A DNA stretch of 64,000 nt, taken from assembly GCF_014284235.1 (NCBI RefSeq), contig NZ_JACOGD010000002.1, positions 62,001 through 126,000 of the forward strand. The letters are read 5' to 3'. The stretch's first letter is position 1. Every line of letters begins with the position of its first letter. Source of the DNA: Cognatundibacterium curvum. Its GTDB lineage: Bacteria > Pseudomonadota > Gammaproteobacteria > Burkholderiales > Burkholderiaceae_D. Below are positions 60,455 through 64,000 of this stretch, in pieces. Made by a program: the position numbers and the translations under genes. Below the pieces are notes generated by a model that was given only the letters and a program-made list of their open reading frames with translations, was not told the origin of the DNA and did not search any database.

Positions 60455-61051
60455 ATGATGATGGGGGCGATCACTGAATCAACAAATCATGCTGTGCGTC
60501 GGTCTGAGGCGGATGCCCAGGGCCGGGGTGGCTTGGAAACTGCGCAGTATCTGACCTTTATGCTTAGCGGTGAAATCTATGCTTTGGAAATACTGAATAT
60601 CAAAGAAATCATCCAATACGGTGATCTGACAGAAGTACCGATGATGCCAGCCTTCATTCGTGGCGTGATCAATCTGCGCGGTAAGGTGGTGCCTGTGGTG
60701 GACATGAATGCACGCTTTGGCCGTGGCGTGACCAGTATCGCACGCCGCACCAGCATCGTGATTATCGAGCTCAATGATGAGGAGGAGACCGGTTCCCATA
60801 GCATAGGTGTGATGGTGGATGCGGTGAACGAAGTGATTGATATTGCACGTCAGGATATCGAGCCACCACCTGTGTTTGGTGCGCGTATCCGGCCAGATTT
60901 TGTGACTGGCATGGCAAAGCATAACGGGCGTTTTATCATTGTACTGAATCTGACCCAGGTGCTGTCGGTCGCTGAGATGTCGGCTTTGGGCAGCGCTATG
61001 TTGGGTGGTGCGCAGGCAGAGAACCTGACGGAGCCGGAGTATGAACGCTAG
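60455..61051 (+). CDS. cheW: Chemotaxis coupling protein CheW
   Basis: A ~198-residue CheW linking receptor and CheA: QYLTFMLSGEIYALEILNIKEIIQYGDLTEVPMMPAFIRGVINLRGKVVPVVDMNARFG, then GVMVDAVNEVIDI and FVTGMAKHNGRFIIVLNL. Three ATG codons in a row begin at 60455; the GGAG just before favours the third (60461). It overlaps cheR by 11 bp. Confidence 0.95.
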   Translation: MMMGAITESTNHAVRRSEADAQGRGGLETAQYLTFMLSGEIYALEILNIKEIIQYGDLTEVPMMPAFIRGVINLRGKVVPVVDMNARFGRGVTSIARRTSIVIIELNDEEETGSHSIGVMVDAVNEVIDIARQDIEPPPVFGARIRPDFVTGMAKHNGRFIIVLNLTQVLSVAEMSALGSAMLGGAQAENLTEPEYER

Positions 61052-61874
61052 CTCACCGGTCATGCAGCCGATACGTAGCTTACAACAGGACGAATTCGTC
61101 TGGATTTGCCGTTATCTGTATGAGCGTACCGGAATTGCGCTCAATGATGGCAAGCAACCGCTGGTGATGGGGCGGCTGGAAAAGCGTTTGCGTAAACGGG
61201 GCTTACGCACTTATACCGATTATTTTGCGCTGTTCGGTCGTCCTGGTTATGAAGATGAAACCATCATTGCGATCGATTTACTGACCACCAATGAAACCTA
61301 TTTTTTTCGTGAGCCCGGGCATTTTGATTTTATCCGTCAGCATGTCTTACCGGGGTTGAGTCAGCAGCGCCAGATCCGGGTCTGGAGCGCTGCCAGTTCC
61401 AGCGGCGAAGAAGCCTATACCCTGGCGATGGTGCTGGCGGAATATGCGGGAGAGCAGCAATGGGAAATTCTGGGCAGCGATATCTCCACCCGCGTCTTGG
61501 AAAAAGCGCAACGTGCTTTATATCCTATGCAGGCGGCAGAAAAAATTAAGCCTGCGTTTTTAAAAAAATACTGCCTCAAAGGCAGGGACGAATATCAGGA
61601 CTATTTTTTGATCGATACTGCCTTGCGAAATAAAGTGGAATTCCGCTCTTTGAATCTGATCGAACCGCTACCGGATATCGGACTGTTTGACCTGATATTT
61701 TTACGCAATGTGATGATTTACTTTGACGTGGAAACTAAACAGAAGCTGGTGCAGCGCTTGCTCGAGAAGTTAAAACCGGGTGGATATTTTTTCATCAGCC
61801 ACTCGGAAACCTTGAATGGAATTAATACCTCACTCAAGATGATACAGCCGTCGGTTTACCGCCGGGAACCATAA
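61041..61874 (+). CDS. cheR: Chemotaxis protein methyltransferase CheR
   Basis: A 277-residue SAM-dependent glutamate methyltransferase acting on the receptor. The N-terminal helical domain (YLYERTGIALNDGKQPLVMGRLEKRLRKRGLRTYTDYF) is followed by LLTTNETYFFREPGHFDFI, VWSAASSSGEEAYTLAMVLAE (SAM site), ILGSDISTRVLEKAQRALYP and DLIFLRNVMIYFDVETKQKLV. It overlaps cheW. Confidence 0.95.
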   Translation: MNASSPVMQPIRSLQQDEFVWICRYLYERTGIALNDGKQPLVMGRLEKRLRKRGLRTYTDYFALFGRPGYEDETIIAIDLLTTNETYFFREPGHFDFIRQHVLPGLSQQRQIRVWSAASSSGEEAYTLAMVLAEYAGEQQWEILGSDISTRVLEKAQRALYPMQAAEKIKPAFLKKYCLKGRDEYQDYFLIDTALRNKVEFRSLNLIEPLPDIGLFDLIFLRNVMIYFDVETKQKLVQRLLEKLKPGGYFFISHSETLNGINTSLKMIQPSVYRREP

Positions 61875-61971
61875 ACTCAGAGCAGATGTTGCCTGCGCCA
61901 GTGTACTGTGTATAGCATACAGGCGACAGGCAGAAGCCGTTCTGTCACACCGTCTGCGGTGAGAGCGAATC

Positions 61972-62469
61972 ATGATGTCTGCACCGGATTTTTATATCGA
62001 TATTTTTTTGCAGCCCGGCGAGTTTTATTTCGGCGACCGGGAAACACGCATACGTACCATACTGGGTTCCTGCGTGGCGATCACCATGTGGCATCCAAGA
62101 TTGCAGATAGGCGGTATGTGTCATTACATGCTGCCACAAAATAAGCGCAATCCGGATAGCAAGGAACTGGATGGTAAGTATGCCCAGGATGCGATACAGA
62201 TGTTTCTGCGCGAGATCAAGGCAGCGCGTACCCGGCCATGGGATTATGAAGTGAAAATGTTTGGTGGCGGGAATCAGTTTCCTGATCATGACACCAGTGT
62301 ATTTGCGGTCCCGGATCGTAATATAGAACTGGGACGACGCTTACTGGCAGAAAATGAATTTACGGTGAAAAGCGAGCACATGGGTGGAGTCGGACATCGC
62401 AATGTGATGTTTGATGTCTGGTCCGGCGATGTATGGGTCAAACATGTAGAGAAAGTAATCATACCGTGA
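61972..62469 (+). CDS. cheD: Chemoreceptor glutamine deamidase CheD
   Basis: A 165-residue CheD. The catalytic Cys is in [28 protein letters not shown], the His in the GGMCHYMLP strand and the Thr/Ser in [10 protein letters not shown] region; the NIELGRRLL and [18 protein letters not shown] blocks follow. It deamidates receptor Gln residues. Its stop overlaps the GTG start of cheB. Confidence 0.92.
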   Translation: MMSAPDFYIDIFLQPGEFYFGDRETRIRTILGSCVAITMWHPRLQIGGMCHYMLPQNKRNPDSKELDGKYAQDAIQMFLREIKAARTRPWDYEVKMFGGGNQFPDHDTSVFAVPDRNIELGRRLLAENEFTVKSEHMGGVGHRNVMFDVWSGDVWVKHVEKVIIP

Positions 62470-63554
62470 CAGGCAAAATCAAAGTAATGCTGGTAGATGA
62501 TTCTGCAGTGGTGCGGCAGGTACTGGCAGCCGTACTGTCTAAAGACGCAGAGATAGAAGTGATAGGTTCTGCTCCGGATCCTATCTTTGCGATGGATAAG
62601 ATGAATCAGTCCTGGCCCGATGTGGTGGTGTTGGATGTGGAAATGCCACGCATGGATGGCATCACTTTTTTGAAGAAACTGATGTCGGTGCGCCCCACAC
62701 CGGTCGTGATCTGCTCTACCCTGACTGAAAAGGGCGCTGCCACCTCTATGCAGGCGATGGCAGCGGGGGCTGTCGGCATCGTCACCAAACCTAAGTCAGG
62801 TCTGAAAGGCTTTCTGGAGCAGGATGAGGGCGATATCGTGCAGGCGGTGAAATCTGCGGCGCAGATCGATATGCGGCGCATCAAGGCGATGTCGATGGCG
62901 AGTCTGAACACGCCGCCTAAGCTCACGATTAACCAGGTCATGCCCGCTACAGACAAAGCAGCAGCGATGGTGGTGACCACCAATAAGCTGGTCGCGATAG
63001 GCACTTCAACTGGTGGCACGCAGGCGTTGGAAGTCGTGTTGAGGAATCTGGGGCGTACTACGCCTGGCATCGTGATCGTGCAGCATATGCCAGAAAAATT
63101 TACCGCAGCCTTTGCTGAAAGGCTCAATAAGATTTGCGAAATCGAAGTCTTGGAAGCGAAAAACGGCGACCGCGTAATCGATGGGCGCGCGCTGGTGGCT
63201 CCTGGCGGCAAACATATGCAGCTCAAGCGCAGCGGTGCCCAATATCATGTGGAAATCACAGATGGTCCACCGGTTAACCGTCACAAGCCTTCGGTTGATG
63301 TGCTGTTCCGTTCAGTGGCGCGCAGTGCCGGTGCGAATGCGCTTGGCATCATCATGACGGGCATGGGCGATGATGGTGCACTCGGCATGCTGGACATGCA
63401 TAACGCAGGGGCTGAAACCATAGCGCAGGATGAGAAAAGCTGTGTGGTGTATGGCATGCCCAGAGAAGCGGTTAAGCATGGTGCGGTTGATACCATCGTC
63501 CCGCTTACAGAAATTGCCACGCTGATCGGGCAATACGCACGCCGCCACAGCTGA
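62466..63554 (+). CDS. cheB: Chemotaxis protein-glutamate methylesterase CheB
   Basis: About 362 residues from a GTG that overlaps the cheD stop (GTGA). The receiver domain has [12 protein letters not shown] and phospho-Asp in [13 protein letters not shown]. After a linker, the methylesterase has catalytic Ser in [12 protein letters not shown], His in [19 protein letters not shown] and Asp in [13 protein letters not shown]. It removes receptor methyl groups when phosphorylated by CheA. It is the last gene of the operon. Confidence 0.95.
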   Translation: MTGKIKVMLVDDSAVVRQVLAAVLSKDAEIEVIGSAPDPIFAMDKMNQSWPDVVVLDVEMPRMDGITFLKKLMSVRPTPVVICSTLTEKGAATSMQAMAAGAVGIVTKPKSGLKGFLEQDEGDIVQAVKSAAQIDMRRIKAMSMASLNTPPKLTINQVMPATDKAAAMVVTTNKLVAIGTSTGGTQALEVVLRNLGRTTPGIVIVQHMPEKFTAAFAERLNKICEIEVLEAKNGDRVIDGRALVAPGGKHMQLKRSGAQYHVEITDGPPVNRHKPSVDVLFRSVARSAGANALGIIMTGMGDDGALGMLDMHNAGAETIAQDEKSCVVYGMPREAVKHGAVDTIVPLTEIATLIGQYARRHS

Positions 63555-63581
63555 GCGGTGCGCGCTGCTTTGGTGCTGCGT

Positions 63582-64000
63582 TCAGCGTACCAGGTTGTGC
63601 GGCCCCACTGTGCGTATATCTTTGTTGCCAGTCAGCGCCATACTGACATCGAGTTCCTTACGCAAAATCTCCAGCATCAGACTCACACCCTGTTCACCCA
63701 TCGCACCCAGCGCATATAAGAAGGCGCGACCTATCATCGTGCCTTTGGCACCGAGCGCACAGGCTTTCAGGATGTCTTGCCCGCTGCGTATGCCGCCGTC
63801 AAACCAGACTTCCGTCTGATGTCCGACTGCTTCAGCGATCGCAGGTAAGGCCTGAATAGAAGAGATCGCACCATCGAGCTGACGGCCACCATGATTACTG
63901 ACTACGATCGCATCGGCCCCGCTTTGTACCGCCAGCCGTGCATCTTCCACATCGAGGATACCTTTGAGTATCAGCTTGCCGCCCCATTCCTGCTGTATCC
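63582..64000 (-). CDS. FMN-dependent alpha-hydroxy-acid dehydrogenase, C-terminal part (partial)
   Basis: The gene runs off the right edge; 139 codons are visible. KLILKGILDVEDARLAVQSGADAIVVSNHGGRQLDGA carries the active-site His and Arg of the L-lactate dehydrogenase / glycolate oxidase / mandelate dehydrogenase family. EVWFDGGIRSGQDILKACALGAKGTMIGRAFLYALGAMGE is the FMN phosphate site. It is probably lldD-like; the exact substrate cannot be told from this part. It is convergent with cheB. Confidence 0.9.
   Translation of the reverse strand, partial: IQQEWGGKLILKGILDVEDARLAVQSGADAIVVSNHGGRQLDGAISSIQALPAIAEAVGHQTEVWFDGGIRSGQDILKACALGAKGTMIGRAFLYALGAMGEQGVSLMLEILRKELDVSMALTGNKDIRTVGPHNLVR

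Overview
The window reads as a chromosomal segment of a betaproteobacterium of the order Burkholderiales. Gene content and mid-50s GC look most like Oxalobacteraceae such as Undibacterium or Herbaspirillum, which is an inference from protein style only. Housekeeping markers include glmS, fumC, tdk, rlmF, roxA, the pqi operon and a che cluster. Two stretches are clearly accessory.

Region 1 (1-16.7 kb). The 3' end of glmS, the classical Tn7 attachment site, is followed directly by TnsB-like repeats, a hairpin and a 5'-truncated tnsD/tniQ gene. The next 13 kb look like an attTn7 island of at least three successive, decayed Tn7-like elements. The support is two copies of a glmS-proximal end (1150 and 14398), two copies of a three-site distal end (6228 and 14255) and three tnsD/tniQ copies (1257, 6460, 11918). 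No tnsA, tnsB or tnsC is visible. Cargo includes an AT-rich DUF4365/DUF4238 pair (possible defence genes), a 44-residue Lys/Pro-rich ORF between IS21-like end sequences, and an AraC-controlled oxidoreductase cluster (SDR, SnoaL-like, crotonase, YCII, SDR, FAD monooxygenase). Beyond the island lie two small lipoprotein genes and a scar where a divergent lysR/alcohol-dehydrogenase pair lost both 5' halves.

Region 2 (17-23.6 kb) is an RNA-repair locus: rtcR facing away from slipin, rtcB, rtcA and rlaP. A good sigma-54 promoter lies between them, and its leader carries two tandem tRNA-like sequences. One is only an acceptor plus T-arm; the other is a near-complete cloverleaf without U33. No Ro60/rsr gene is present. 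I regard this as the most interesting structure in the window.

Region 3 (23.8-53.4 kb) is mostly core: fumC, pqiA-A-B-C, yjjG, a membrane-anchored protein with three AAA+ modules, a CDF metal exporter, a cytochrome c lipoprotein, a nucleotide-pyrophosphatase-like lipoprotein, an exonuclease/GIY-YIG fusion, hxlR-fadD, DUF2804, roxA, a nitronate-monooxygenase-like gene, a phospholipase-like/parvulin/membrane-anchor operon, rlmF, a Tat-exported PhoD and tdk. Region 4 (53.4-63.6 kb) holds a heat-shock-controlled hsp20 gene and a chemosensory operon (cheY, STAS, cheA, mcp, cheW, cheR, cheD, cheB). The window ends inside an FMN-dependent alpha-hydroxy-acid dehydrogenase gene.
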